Shown: piece after piece, positions 1 through 12,900 of the stretch | Numbering within the stretch: the first letter of the stretch is position 1 | Layout: each line of letters starts with the position of its first letter | Origin: Rhynochetos jubatus | Taxonomy: Eukaryota; Chordata; Aves; Eurypygiformes; Rhynochetidae | DNA: 64,000 nucleotides | Assembly: GCA_027574665.1 (NCBI GenBank) | Contig: CM050650.1 | Span: 104,133,086 to 104,197,085, forward strand | Direction of reading: 5' to 3' | Made by a program: the position numbers and the translations under genes | The notes under the pieces: model-generated | Told to the model about the DNA's origin: nothing | What the model saw: the letters and a program-made list of their open reading frames with translations, nothing else | Database searches by the model: none

Positions 1-871
1 AAAAATCTTAGGGCTAGAAGATAAGTGTCTCCCAGAACAGGTATTTCCAAGTGGACAGCTGGTTAGGCGCTGAGGAAAGTAAGGCCTTACATTATGTGTA
101 TTTACTCCCTAAAGTACAAGCTACATAGTTGTGGAAAACAGACAGCACAGTTGTCCAGAACTTAGAGGCACCATGCACTTAATTCTCAACTTAAGACAAG
201 ACCTGAGTCCGAAAAGCTAACATAGCTAGAAAGGGACTTTCCAAGGAATCATGAGATGATTATATCATATTTTTTTCTACAAACTTCATGTTACTACATT
301 ATGTGTAAAAGACAACTTGCAAAACCCATAGTCTTCCTTTCTTTTTTGTCTTCCAGAAATAAAAACTGGACTTTTGTGTTTTAAGGGATGCTAACAAAGG
401 TAAAAGCATACGTCTCTTGTCCTAGGTTAAAAAAAAAAATTCAATGAATCACAGGACTTAAGAAGCTGCAGAAGAAACCAAAACTGCTGAATATTTACAC
501 AGCAAAATATGCTTCTGGAAATTGCTGTTTTAAGTATATTTAAGATATACTATACTCTGCTAGTTGTGGTTGTATAGGAATTATTTTGACAGACTGACAA
601 AAAACAACTGACAATACCACCAGTAAATACATGGCATACTGGCCATCACCGTCCTCCTGAAGCTACAGGCTTTCATAAAGCAATATAACAAATTTTCACC
701 AAAGAAAAATTACTCAGTTTAAAGTTGTTTCATGTGATATAAACTACATACAAACAGGATATTTGTACAGTCATGAATCGTCAGCTGTTCAGTGCAAAAT
801 TACTTCTCTCGCACACAGAGGCATACCAGAAAATGTATTTTTGAAATAGGCATATAAAATAAAGAGCTTAC
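1..871 (-). other. FBXO25 intron 5 (partial), no other feature seen
   Basis: This is AT-rich sequence after the exon 5 donor. No exon matching the next expected FBXO25 block and no repeat I recognise is present. Confidence 0.6.
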
Positions 872-964
872 TTTGACCACATAATTGAACCTTCTGATGT
901 CCTGAATTGCACTTGAAAAGTCTAAGCGGTTAAAAGCTTCTCCCAAAGTGCAATAGCCGTGTCT
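872..964 (-). CDS. FBXO25: FBXO25 coding exon 5
   Basis: The exon is 93 nt, exactly 31 codons in phase 0. The acceptor is TTATTCTCAG|AGA and the donor is GTCAAA|GTAAGC. It encodes residues 100-130, beginning [19 protein letters not shown] and ending RRFNYVVK. The SSAIQDIRR part separates FBXO25 from FBXO32. The next expected exon, beginning LLQLIAKSQ in the family, is not found between 1 and 871, so it lies off the left edge. Confidence 0.94.
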
Positions 965-3900
965 CTGAGAATAAGAATAAACACACTTTAAATGGAAAGA
1001 AACGACGACAAAATTGAGGAAAGCATTCAGAAAAGCCCTCTGCCATGCAACTGATGCCTACGTATAACATTGTATTTCCAGGGATCATGGATCTGGACTG
1101 AAGATTTATTTAAGTTCTTGTAGAATAAATGAAACTAGATATGCTATTTGGAACTCACAGCTACACAGACAAAATTATTCAACAGCAAGGCCCTTAAATT
1201 TAGTATAAATTAATCATGTGAGCTGTAACCACCAGTATCTGAGTGTCCTGGGAACCTACTCCCCTACTCCATGACTGCAAGGCCACAGTACTCTCTTATT
1301 GCTATCATGCTCCTCATTTGTCTCACCACAACGTAGAGATTGTTAGTAGAGCCGTCTGAGCTTACAGCTATAAGCATTAACTGACTGAGTTCATGTTTAC
1401 ATCTGAGGGTAAGACCACAGCAACTTGGCTCCTGGGACTGAAAGAACAAATGGTGTCAACATCTAGAATTTATTTTCTGGGTGCTAGAAATTCAAGCACA
1501 ATTTTTCTTAGGTAGCAAGAGAAATCGCATTTTCTTTTGGTGTTTCTGCACCGGTCTCTTAAGATCAAAATGGAAGTTTTAGAGGCTGTTGTGGAATTGT
1601 TTAAGGTTGTAGTGGCAGCCTGAGACAATATGGAATCACATAAACTGAGTAAATTTAGAGCCACAGAGCCACACAGGAGTCTTGGAGCAAATACTATGAG
1701 GCTAAAAAAAAAAATTATAACTGGTGGCAGAGATACTAGCAGTATCTAGTGATCTGAGCAGTGTGCTAGTGTGGCTTACCAGCCCAGGGAAGGGAAGAGA
1801 TAAATAATTATTTGGCATTCCTTCCTAGACAGATTTTCTCAGCAAATTATGTGAAAAGATGGCAGTACAACTTAGCATTCCTTTTTGCAACCCAATGAAA
1901 AATTACCCTGGATGTACTAGTGGGACAGGAGACAGTTAACTACTCACTGCAGACTGGTGGTAATTACTGTCCATAGGTTAATGACTAAATTCAGGATCGC
2001 ACTGGTTGCTCATCCAGTTAATATACCTTCGATTCAAGCATGCTGCACACCGCACAATATGCACAACTTGGTTGGTTAACAGAGGTGAATTAACACTTGA
2101 AGATAACAAAACTTCTGTTGAAATTTAAATATTTGTGGCTGTTCTCTTCATAAACAGTTATCAAAAGGCCATGCTTAAATACATTAACATGAGAACCGCC
2201 TTGAACATCTGGAATCACATTTCTGTGAAGCATCAGCTCCACCTTTCCCAGTGAACTGTCATGACAAAATTACTACTCCAAGAGCATCTCCTACTTCATT
2301 TAAACTACGTACCTGCACTTGTTTTGGTTTTATTTATTTTCAGTTCTCTCCCACAGCATGTTTCACATGCTTCTTATCATTTTGCCCTAAAATTCAGTAT
2401 CCAGTTTGGACAAAAAGTTTCCTAGTTGCAAGACTTAGCCATTTTGAAATCAAGTAAGATTACAACTTGTAATCAAAACCTAGAAACTCTATAAATTATG
2501 GTTTAGATTATGTTGAGTTAGTCTGATTTTTTTTTTGTTCAAGTACGTTTATTCCTTGCTACTTTTTCATTCTGCTAATTAACTTCTAGCTTTTTACTTT
2601 AAGCTTTTGAATTTATATAAGGAATTACTTCAAAAAGATTAGTGATTAATTCTAGTCATCCTTGTTTTGTTGTTTCTTTTTGTTTAAAAAAAACCCTGAC
2701 CATTCACCTTTCCTGCCTTATTAGCTTATTCTTGTCACAGCTGTTATTTTCTGACTGGTACACCAAAATATTTTGTTCACACCCTGAACAGATAAGAAAC
2801 CCAAGCAAACAGTCACATATCACCAGGTGTGCTGGGTTTAGTCAGGACAAAGTTAATTTTCTTCACAGTAGCTGGTATGAGGTTATGGTTTGGATTTGCC
2901 CTGAGAAGAGTACACCAACTTCTGTACAAGCAGGGAAAAAGTCCCAAGATACAGGTTATGAAGGATAGCAGTGAGTCATTTTAGGCAATTTGTTAAGCTG
3001 AGTTTCCAAACTACATTCAGGCCAAAACACAACCTTGTAGTTCAAAACACCATAATGACAGTCTGTTGTCTCCCCTTCTTTCATACCCTAAATTTGAGAT
3101 GACACAAAGGGAAAGAGGATGCTTGAGGCTTCTGCAGACCAATGTAAGTATGTACATTTGTTACAGCTGAAGATAAAACTGGAAGAGAGGGCTATGAATC
3201 TTGTGTAAGGCTCTGTAATAACCCTTCAGATGCAGAAGGGCAGCCTCTGGGTCACTGGCCTGCAAGGTGAAGCCTTCCAGTGTCTCCTGTATGTGAGCTC
3301 TCTCCACAACAGCATGCTCTTCCCAAGTACTGTGCTCTTTATGGTCTCTCTAAAATGCAAAGAGAACTTTTGCCTGTGTGGCTAGGGATCATCACACTCA
3401 CCTCCATCCCTCTCCTGGCTGGTATGACTCTGGATGAAAGGCATACTTACAGGTGACAAGTTCCACCCATCCCAGATAAAACATAGGAATCAACACAGGA
3501 GTGAAACTCAAACTTCAAGACACTTTCTGTCTACACTGACAGATGTATGTTAACTCCTGGCTTTCCAGGAGGTCATTGCAAGATCTTTCATGTTCCCTTT
3601 ACAGTTGCATGATACAGTTTGTATCCCAACCTGAAAGCATCTGGACTTTGTGGAATACAGAAGTCCTCTTTGCAAGACTGAAACTGACGTTTTACTTACT
3701 TATATTCAAATTTACATCAAGATTCCGAAATATCAGGTAGTTGCCTACAGACACCTTCTTTGGAGACATTACTCTAGTTTTGCAAATACTTTCAACTTTA
3801 GTTCAAAGACACACAATACAGACAGAGACAGATGGGCTTGGAGAAGTAGTGGAGAACGATTACGTCCATCCTTGGAAGTCCTCACATCCCCACCACAATG

Positions 3901-6900
3901 ACCGATTTAAAAGTCACTTTGCTAGCTGCCTTTGCCTCACCATGTGCAGTTGTACTATGTTGCCACTGAAGAAGGCGTTATATTCAACTCTGAAGATGAC
4001 ACAGCACAAAAGATTGTAGGAATTGACATGCAGGACTTACTTCCTTGGTGCTTTCTTTATGAACATAAATCCACTTTTCACGATAAAAACCTAAAATGAA
4101 AAGGTAAGTATTTTTAGGCTTCCACTTTAGGTAATACCTTCTGGAAAGAAACTGAAGAAAACAGACTATCCTCCACAAAATGCTTCCTGAGATAGGAGAT
4201 GGTAGAACAGTTTTAATGAAGGCGGTTTATAAAGGTTGAAAAGGATGTCCACATATTTTTAGAAGTTAGGTACTTCAAAACAATTAAGGAAAAGTTAAAT
4301 AATTTTATAAATCAAACATAAGAGTTGGCACACAATTGGCAGATGTAGCACAACTTTTGCCAACTGTGTACCCAGAACAGTGACTTTCTCCTACAAAATC
4401 CTTGATCTTTTTTAACCTCTTAGCAGTTAACACAGGAAAAGTTCAGAAATAAGCAAGCATTTTGTTCCTGATCACTCCATGCCCCTAATCTATTTTCTTC
4501 TGTAAAAGTGCCTGCTCTGCATCCTCGTGGTTCAACTAGTTCCAGAATGCTGTGGGGAAGCCAACTATACAAGACTAATAAAGGTAACTAGGTGGACCTT
4601 CAGCTTTCACAAGTTTGATATGTGGAAGCATGCTGTTCCATACAGCCCCTTCAATCTTTTGAAATGCTTTACACCCAGTCAAGCCTGGGGAAGCTCACAG
4701 ATTTTTTTCAAGATTGTTTCTGTTACAATTTTGGGAATATACAAGTAATGGAGATAATTTCAAGATCGAAGCCTTAGAAATGTCAAAAAGTTGCTTATCA
4801 ACTTACTATTTTTTTTTCACCTACTCTACCAAATCCTCCACTTCAGTAAGTTTACTTGCTGTCATCTGCATATTTGCAGCCTAAAGTACAGGTGATCTTT
4901 AAAAAAAAAAGAGAACTGACAATTATAAAAAAAAATACCCAAAATGGACTATTTTCAAGAAATTCAATGCTGATACAGTCTTTACCAAGAGCTATGGGTA
5001 TTATGACAAAACATATTTATTTATGAACTGATTCTAGAGCTGTAACACTAATCAGAATTTGAGTTAAGCAAAAATAAAACATCTGCTTTAAGTAAGCAGA
5101 AGCTTCTATAAGCATCCAGAAGAATTTAATCTAAAAATAGTCCACAAAACAAAACAGTGGTTAGAATCAGAAGATATTTATTATTCAGGAATTACTGTTC
5201 TTACATGAATTATCTTTGGAAAAAAACTAAAAATAAAAATCACACAACAGATGACCAATGCCACAGTTTAGACGTATCACTACTGACAGCAGAATTTGTT
5301 GCCTACACAGAAGTAAACGTAACTAGAAGGCTACTCAACAGATGAACATAAACGAATGGCCAGACACTTTGCTGAACCTACAAAGGTCTCCTAAAATAAA
5401 TAAAACCCAACCACAAACAACCCAGGCTTACATTGCGAATCTGTGTTATTCCTAAAGTGATCTTTTTTCCTTTTCTTGGCTGCAGACTCACAATCTTCAG
5501 TACCGTATATTTCCTCATCTTCCTCATCACCAGTTAAGATGCTGAAATAAACACATCTAATTAGAACAGCAGTGATTAAATATTTAAGATGCACACAGTT
5601 TATAATTCTCTGCATTAAAGTCTGCCAGCTGGAAAAAAAAAAATCATTTTTTAATGATGTTCCTCTACATGATAGTCCATAGTGACACATATCTGAAGAG
5701 AGAAGCTGTCTTGGTCTTGTCTTCCCAGTGGGGTTGATTTTTGTGTCAAAGCGATTACATACACAAAAGTATCTTACTAATAGGTGTCTTGTAACTCATC
5801 ACTGACTTTTAGGAAAGACTATGGGGGAGACAGTACAAAATGGACTGCTGGCTGTCTGCAAAGCTCTAGTGTACAAAAAATCATTATTTGAAATGGACCA
5901 AGCCTTGAAAAACTGCACACAGGTAAAAGTCAGAAGAGAATTACTGCACATCCTTGCATAGGCAGAAAGCCAGCAAAGAAAGACTCTCTCTTACTACTGT
6001 CAACTTTGGGACAAAGTCTTTCTTTTAATAAATGCTTGAATCACAACACTGTACAGAATTTAGGTGTTACAATAATGATGCCATACAAATAATCTGTAAA
6101 ACAAAAATCATATATATACCCTCCTCTCTTCCAGAGAGGAACAACTATACCTATGTCACTTCTGACAGTTAACTATGTAACCAAACACTAAGAAATATAC
6201 TGAATAATTATATAGGTAGCGTATATAGATAATGTGAGTACACAGATATAAAATACATCTGAAAAAGCTATTTAAAAAGTTTTGTTGGATAAACTAGCCT
6301 TCCTAAATTTTATATACATTTAAAAACTAACTGTGCTACATGAAGTCTACACAGTTTCATAAAGTTCTTCTTTCCACTTTTGCAGATAATTATAAGGAAC
6401 AGCAATACACGTAACAACGGGCGTTCATTTTTCAAGCAGAGAAGGAAGATACTTCATACAAAGGCCACAGTCCTGCACAGATAAGCAGACTAACTAAGGA
6501 TGTGTGGTAGTGTGGCTTAACTGTAGGACTATTTTATTTTTCCATTATTACTCTTTGACAAGAAAGTTGTAGACAAAACCCTTCCCATTCAGTACTATTT
6601 TTTAAATTCAAATTTACCAGATGAATCCATCAACATCAGTTTGAACTTCAAATTGCACCAGAAACAGCCGAACATTGTAAAACTGAAGGACAACAGTTTA
6701 TTCAAAAATAACCTGTACTTGGGCATTAAGTTGCAAAAATCAAGTTTTATTAGCTACTGCTACTAGTTTATACAGTTATAACGTTCAGGCTTGTACCATC
6801 TGTTAAGGAGGATGACTAAACAACACTGTAGAAAAGCTTTGGGTTTTTAATTACTTTGATCAGTAAATGCTAGCTCAGCTTAAAGATACACAAGTTGAGA

Positions 6901-9900
6901 AGACTCAGAAATAGAAAGTTGTTTTCCTCTTAGGTTTAAATCCTGAAAAATAGCTAACATACTTCTGCATTCAGGCAGAGCTCAATCCAAGGTGAAGGCC
7001 TCAGTTCATGTCTTACCATTTTTAAAGCAGAGAATAAAGATTCAGCAACTTCAATATTCTCTGCAATATTGCCAGATATCATATCTGGTCACAGAGCAAA
7101 AGAGTTTGGAGAAAAGGGACAAGAGCAGAACATCAATGCTGACAAGTTATTTTGATTACGTAACATTCCAATCCACCAGATTTTCTTCCAAAGCTATCAT
7201 AAAAGAAATCTTTTTTAAGCTCAACTAAAATAATTTATTTAATGAGGTTTTAGCATTCTGACTACATTGTCACACAGGAGAAGTTATTGCAGAATCAGAA
7301 ATAGAGTCCAAAACTTCCAGACCTGGCTGTATCATCCTGACGACAGGTATAAGACTAGAGAGATGCAGTCGGATACTCTGCAATATGATTCAGGCAGAAC
7401 AGAAATTCCCATTGACCCAGTGGAATAGGAGAGGCAGCATTCCTAAGGCATGTTTTAGAAGAGGAAGGTTAATCTGGCAGGATTGCTTTCTTTTGTTCCT
7501 GGAGAGGAAGTGTGCCTTGAAAGCAATTGAGATGGGTAACATACTTGAAGTGATTTAAAGCCCACCCATGCCCCCAATAATATACACTTCCTCAAGGATC
7601 AGATAAACAAGCAAGGCAGCTTAAGGACAGTCAATTAACTCAAGGAATTTAAAATAGCCCTCTTAATCTTCGAAACACTTGTCTGGCATTCAAATAAGCC
7701 TGTGACATTCCTGGAATTCTTCACATCGTTTTAGAGAAAAAGAGGAATTTGTTATCTCTGAGGATCTTCTGGCTTTATTTCCTCATGTTCAGTCCCACTT
7801 CATGTTGAGTCTTTCCCTACTTCTCTCTTACCATCACCATTCTTCTTGACAAGCTTTAAGTCTCTTACCAAGAATGAAACCAAGGGGCCCACAGACACCC
7901 GAAGAATGGGACAGAAATACAGGCACTTCCCCAGCGACCCTCAGCCTTCCTTCCACAAGTCTGGTTGATGAGTAACAAAGCAGCTCCACCATTTCCAAAA
8001 GCAACCCCCATCCCCCACCAAACACCAAGCTACAAGAAAACAAACCAAGCGCTGCACATACCATATGGTGTAACAGAAGCCTAAATTTAATATTTTTACC
8101 ATAATACTGCACGACATCTGAGTGCACCTGGAAGGATTTAATACATACATAATACCACCAATTTGCAGCTATTCTTACTTTCTTGTCTTGATGACGCACT
8201 ATTTAATGAAAAATTATTCTGAAGCTTCTAAAATAAAGTACCCGGTGTCCTTAGAACTACAATACCTTATATATAGAACACAAGATTCTCAGCTTCCTTT
8301 AAAAAGTAATTTCACAGCACTATTTAAGTAATCTCTTGGGTATGACACTTAAAATGCTGGAAAACTTGACAAGGCTATCCGAACTCCAACTGTTCTTCTT
8401 CAACCTTGTCTATAAATGACATCCTTGCCTCTAAATTGGAGAGACATGAATTTGATGGATGGACCACTCAGTGGGTAAGGAATTGGCTGGATAGCTGTAC
8501 TCAAAGAGTACTGGTCAATGGCTCCATGTCTGAGTGGGGACCAGTGACAAGTGACGTTCCTCAGGGGTCAGTCCTGGGACCAGTGCTGTTTGACATCTTT
8601 GCTGGCAACACAGACAGTGGGATTGAGTTTGCTGACAACGCTAAGCTGTGTGGTGTGACTGACATGCTGGAGCGAAGGGATGCCTGGGAGACCTTATTGC
8701 AGCCTTCCAGTACCTGAAGGGGGCCTACAAGGAAGCTGGTAGGGGGGATAACTTTTTACAAGTCCTGTAGTGACAGGACAAGGGGTAACAGGTTTAAATT
8801 GAAAGAAGGAAGATTTAGATTGGATATCAGGAAGAAGTTCTTCACAGAGAGGGTGGTGAGGCACTGGAACAGGTTGCCCAGAGAAGTTGTGGGTGCCCCA
8901 TCCCTGGAAGTGTTCAGGATGGATGGGGCTTTGAGCAACCTGGTCTAGTGGAGGGTGTCCCTGCCCATGGCAGGGGGGTTGGAACTAGATGATCTTTAAG
9001 GTCCCTTCCAACCCAAACCATTCTATGATCCCCTTGTTTCTTTTTCATGGAGGAAGGAATGCCCTCAAGTCATGCAGTTACCTACAGAGACACACAGAGT
9101 GTTTGAGAACAGACTGAAAGCTATTTACAGCTCGACCATGAATGGAAAATCCTGAGGTAACTGCCTGCCTCAAATAACATTACAGTATATTTGTCAAATG
9201 ACAGAATTATCTAAGACTAGATAGACCCTTGTAGTGAAAATAGTTGATTACTGCTCATGATTGATTACTGCCTCTATAATTATCCACCTCTGTGAACGGT
9301 GACATAAACATCCGGACAGTATCATCTTGCGTGCCGACTGGACGTGGCTCGATTCTTGGTCTCATCCTGGGCACCTGGCCAGTGTTCCTGGTGGGATTGA
9401 TAATGGAAGCATAACAGTCTGCAAGTTCACAGGATTTATGCCCAAAAGACTTATGCTAAGGTGTTTGTTACTGGCTATAAAAGCAGGAGAACCCTTGGGC
9501 TCACTTCTGAAGCCTATGGGGGGACGCACTGTGTAGGACTTTCCCAATTACCTCAGTTCTCCAGGGGCCAGGTTGCCGAGGGGCTTCCCAGCTCACCTGT
9601 GAACACGGATAATGGTTTTGAGGTGGTAATTGGTGATGCACACTTTCCTTAATCACTGTCTTGCTTTACAGTAATGAACTGGTGCACAGTTATTCTGCTT
9701 TTCTTTTCAGTTGCTAGTATGATTATATATATAATAAAGCATATGAATTTTTATATATTCAGCTGGAGTCTGTGTTTTTACTTGGAATCCCACCACTCAG
9801 CAAGACAACCTGCCAGCCCAAGTAGTTCATATAGGCCTAACACACAAAAAAAGGACTACAACTATCAACCTTACAAGATTAGTCTGATTCTCTTTCTTTT

Positions 9901-12900
9901 ACCTCAACAGGAAAGCAGAAGACAACTTTAGTCTTAAGTTGCAGGCTACTGAGAGGTATTTACATACAATTCTGTAAGGCAGTGCTGTTCTCTTTCCCAC
10001 CAAGCTTCAAGGACACAGTGCAACAGTACTGGAAACACCTATCTGTGCTGGAAGTTACAGATACAAATTGCAGGTAGTCATGGTCACCAATCGCCCACAA
10101 AACTTGAACAAGCACTGCCGCAACCACATTTCCAGCTACTGTACACCTTGAATACAAGGTGCTCTTCACTTACATAACAATATTAATTATCCAAATAAGA
10201 GCTACAGAACTGAGGTCCTAATATTTTTTCCATCTCAGTTTCCATAAATTGAACTAATTTAAAGTCCAACTATTCAAACATTAATCCAAATAATTTAAAT
10301 TGTTCCTGCTCAAGTGAATGTGTGTGTTCAAGCATGATTATCATTAGGTCCACTATATTTGACTAATTCATCAACTTGGACTCACCAAGGCACTGGATGA
10401 CTAATTGAATAAAGCAAAAAATTCTGTTTTACATATCTTGAAGTTTTATTTCTGAATCTGTTTGAGAGATATTTTAATTTCTGAAGAGAAAGTACTTGTA
10501 ATTGATAAAAGACAAAAGTTTGGCAAGTAACTCTATCCATACTTTCTCTCACAGAAGAGAATACAAGTAATAGTAAAGAGGGTTTCTGTCAACTGCATAG
10601 CTTGAATTTATTTATCTATATAGAGAAACCGCTGTAACTGCTCCCTGGAATACAATACTCAGGTAATACCTTTAGCATAGGTTTCTACAGAATATTTTGG
10701 TGAAAAAAATATTTCATTTAATGGGTGAAAAGAAATAAAACCCTGTTAGTACAGCCCTACCGGCATACACCATTATCCTTATTCACAGGGTAGATTAAAA
10801 AGACAAAGTACTTATGTATATAGTAAACAACACATCTTCCACCAGGAAGGAAGCATTTTATCAAGCCTCATCGCTACTCAGTGCGATATCATGTTAACAG
10901 ATATCCCAAGCTGAGCTGTCTGTTCAGCATACAGAGAAAATAATTTCCAAATATGGTACAGAGAACCAGCCAGCAAGACATAACACTACTGTACTTCACT
11001 AGGGAGCCCTGCATGTGGGATAGATGAATCCAGTGCCCAGGTATATGCTGGGTACAGACTGGATAGGAAACAGTTTTGCAGAAAAGGAGACAGGGGTCTT
11101 GTGGATAAGAAGCTGAACACAGGTCAGCAGTGTGCCCTTGTGTTGCAAAAAGCCAACTGCACCCTGGTCTGAGCTAACGAAGTGTATCCTACAGACTAAA
11201 AGAACTAATCATCCCCCTTTATTTGGCATGAGAAACTGCATTTGCAGTACCATGTCTAGTTTGGGGCTCCCCAACACAATAAAAGCATTGGCATACTGGA
11301 ACAAGTACAGTGGGGAGTTACCAGGGTACTGGAGCACATGATGCATAAAAGAACTGAGCTTGTTCAGTGTTTAGAGGTGATGGTGGAGGGGGAATCTGAT
11401 TACTATCTATATTTAACAGATAGGGGAAGGAGGATTAAAACACACTCACAGTGAGGGTAACATAACTTGAAGCAGGAACCCAGAAAGGAATCTCCATTCT
11501 TGGAAACACACAAAGGTCAACAGGACAAGGCCCTGTATGACTCGACCACAGTTGGCCCTGCTTTGAGTAAGTGTTTGAAACAGGTGACACCCAGAGGTAC
11601 TTTCCATCCTAAACTGTTCTCTACTATTGTGTAAATAGAGGTTAATTGCTTAGCACCAAAGATTAACTCATAAAACCAAAGTTCAAGTTGCAGTCATAGA
11701 CCCAAAGTTCAAAATTGTAGCAAAATTACTCCCAAGTAGTGCTACTTTGCCAAGAAGTACCAACTTGAACTCTATAGTCTATGTTTGGACAATACACAGT
11801 TGTAACTGAATAGACAGAAGCTGAATTAAAAATAAAAACAGGGTTACAGAATATGGTGTGATTTGGCTTTGCTAAGTAGGAAATGTGCAAGATGAAGATG
11901 GGGAACTGGGGTATCGCTGCAGATGAGGGCATTTACTGCAGACTCAGTTAGTCCCCAAGTTTAGGATTCTGGCAAATCAGCAAGTTAGCCTAAGAAACCC
12001 AAATCATGAAAGACCTCAGATTTAATGAAAAATTTCTTTTCCTCTCAGAGCATTTCATGGTCAGTCCCTTCAAATTAATGTACTATCTTAATACTCTTTC
12101 ATCTTCCCCAAAACAGTAGCTTTAAATCTGTTTCTAGCAAGACAACTCCAGAAAAGTTCAATAACAAGTTCTTTCAAGACTAAAGAAAAGGCGTTTTTGC
12201 TTGAAGAAGCAATAAAAATCTCACCTTGCTCTCTGGAGAAAAGATAACTATATCTTAACACATAATTAGGAACAGAAGAGCAAGTCTTAAATAATATTTA
12301 CAAAACCAATGATCAATTATGTCAATACTTGCCAAACAATTTCATTAAAGCAACATACAAAACAATCATTTAGTAACTGTGCAAACAGCTATCAAAATTC
12401 AATTAGATTTTCTTTCATCTACCAACTATACTATTAAAGATACATGAGAGAGGGAAGAAAAGATTTTTCAAATGTGTTTAAGACAACTTTTATGTTGGAG
12501 GCTTACTGAGCAATCTTCCAGACAAGTAGAGTGGCTAGACTGTGTGGAAAAAGAAGCCCAGATAATATCAGTGCCAGATGAACACAAAAAGGAAAAAGGC
12601 ATGAAGAAAACAGGAGGTCAAGATAAGCTTAATAAAAATTCTTCACTGCTATTGTCACGACAATAACTCTTTTGTGCTTTATTTCACAAATTTTGACAAC
12701 ACGGGTGTATGAGGACAGCAAGTTCAAACTTGCCAGTAAATTCCCCCTAAATCAGACCAGTTATTGCATCATTTTGCTGGACTAACAACAAAACACTGAA
12801 AGTTTCCTTTTCTCATTATGAACACATTATGCTGGAATTTATGACCATGAATGCTATCCCTGAAAATTACTTCTTGGTAGAGAAACCAAGTAGAAATTGG

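Noticed and set aside
5391..5690. 99-codon minus-strand frame as a single exon starting at an ATG at 5690
   Set aside because: Only 5432-5541 is exon. The splice acceptor TTATTTCAG at 5542 and the donor at 5431 bound it, and the ATG lies in intron.
8406..8717. Reverse-transcriptase-like frame that might be called a gene
   Set aside because: It is a fragment of CR1 ORF2 with a damaged catalytic box and a downstream deletion, so it is listed as a mobile element.
2828..9795. Possible full-length provirus between the 2.8 kb LTR fragment and the 9.3 kb LTR candidate
   Set aside because: The two sequences are different families, no retroviral coding region lies between them, and FBXO25 exons 3 and 4 do.
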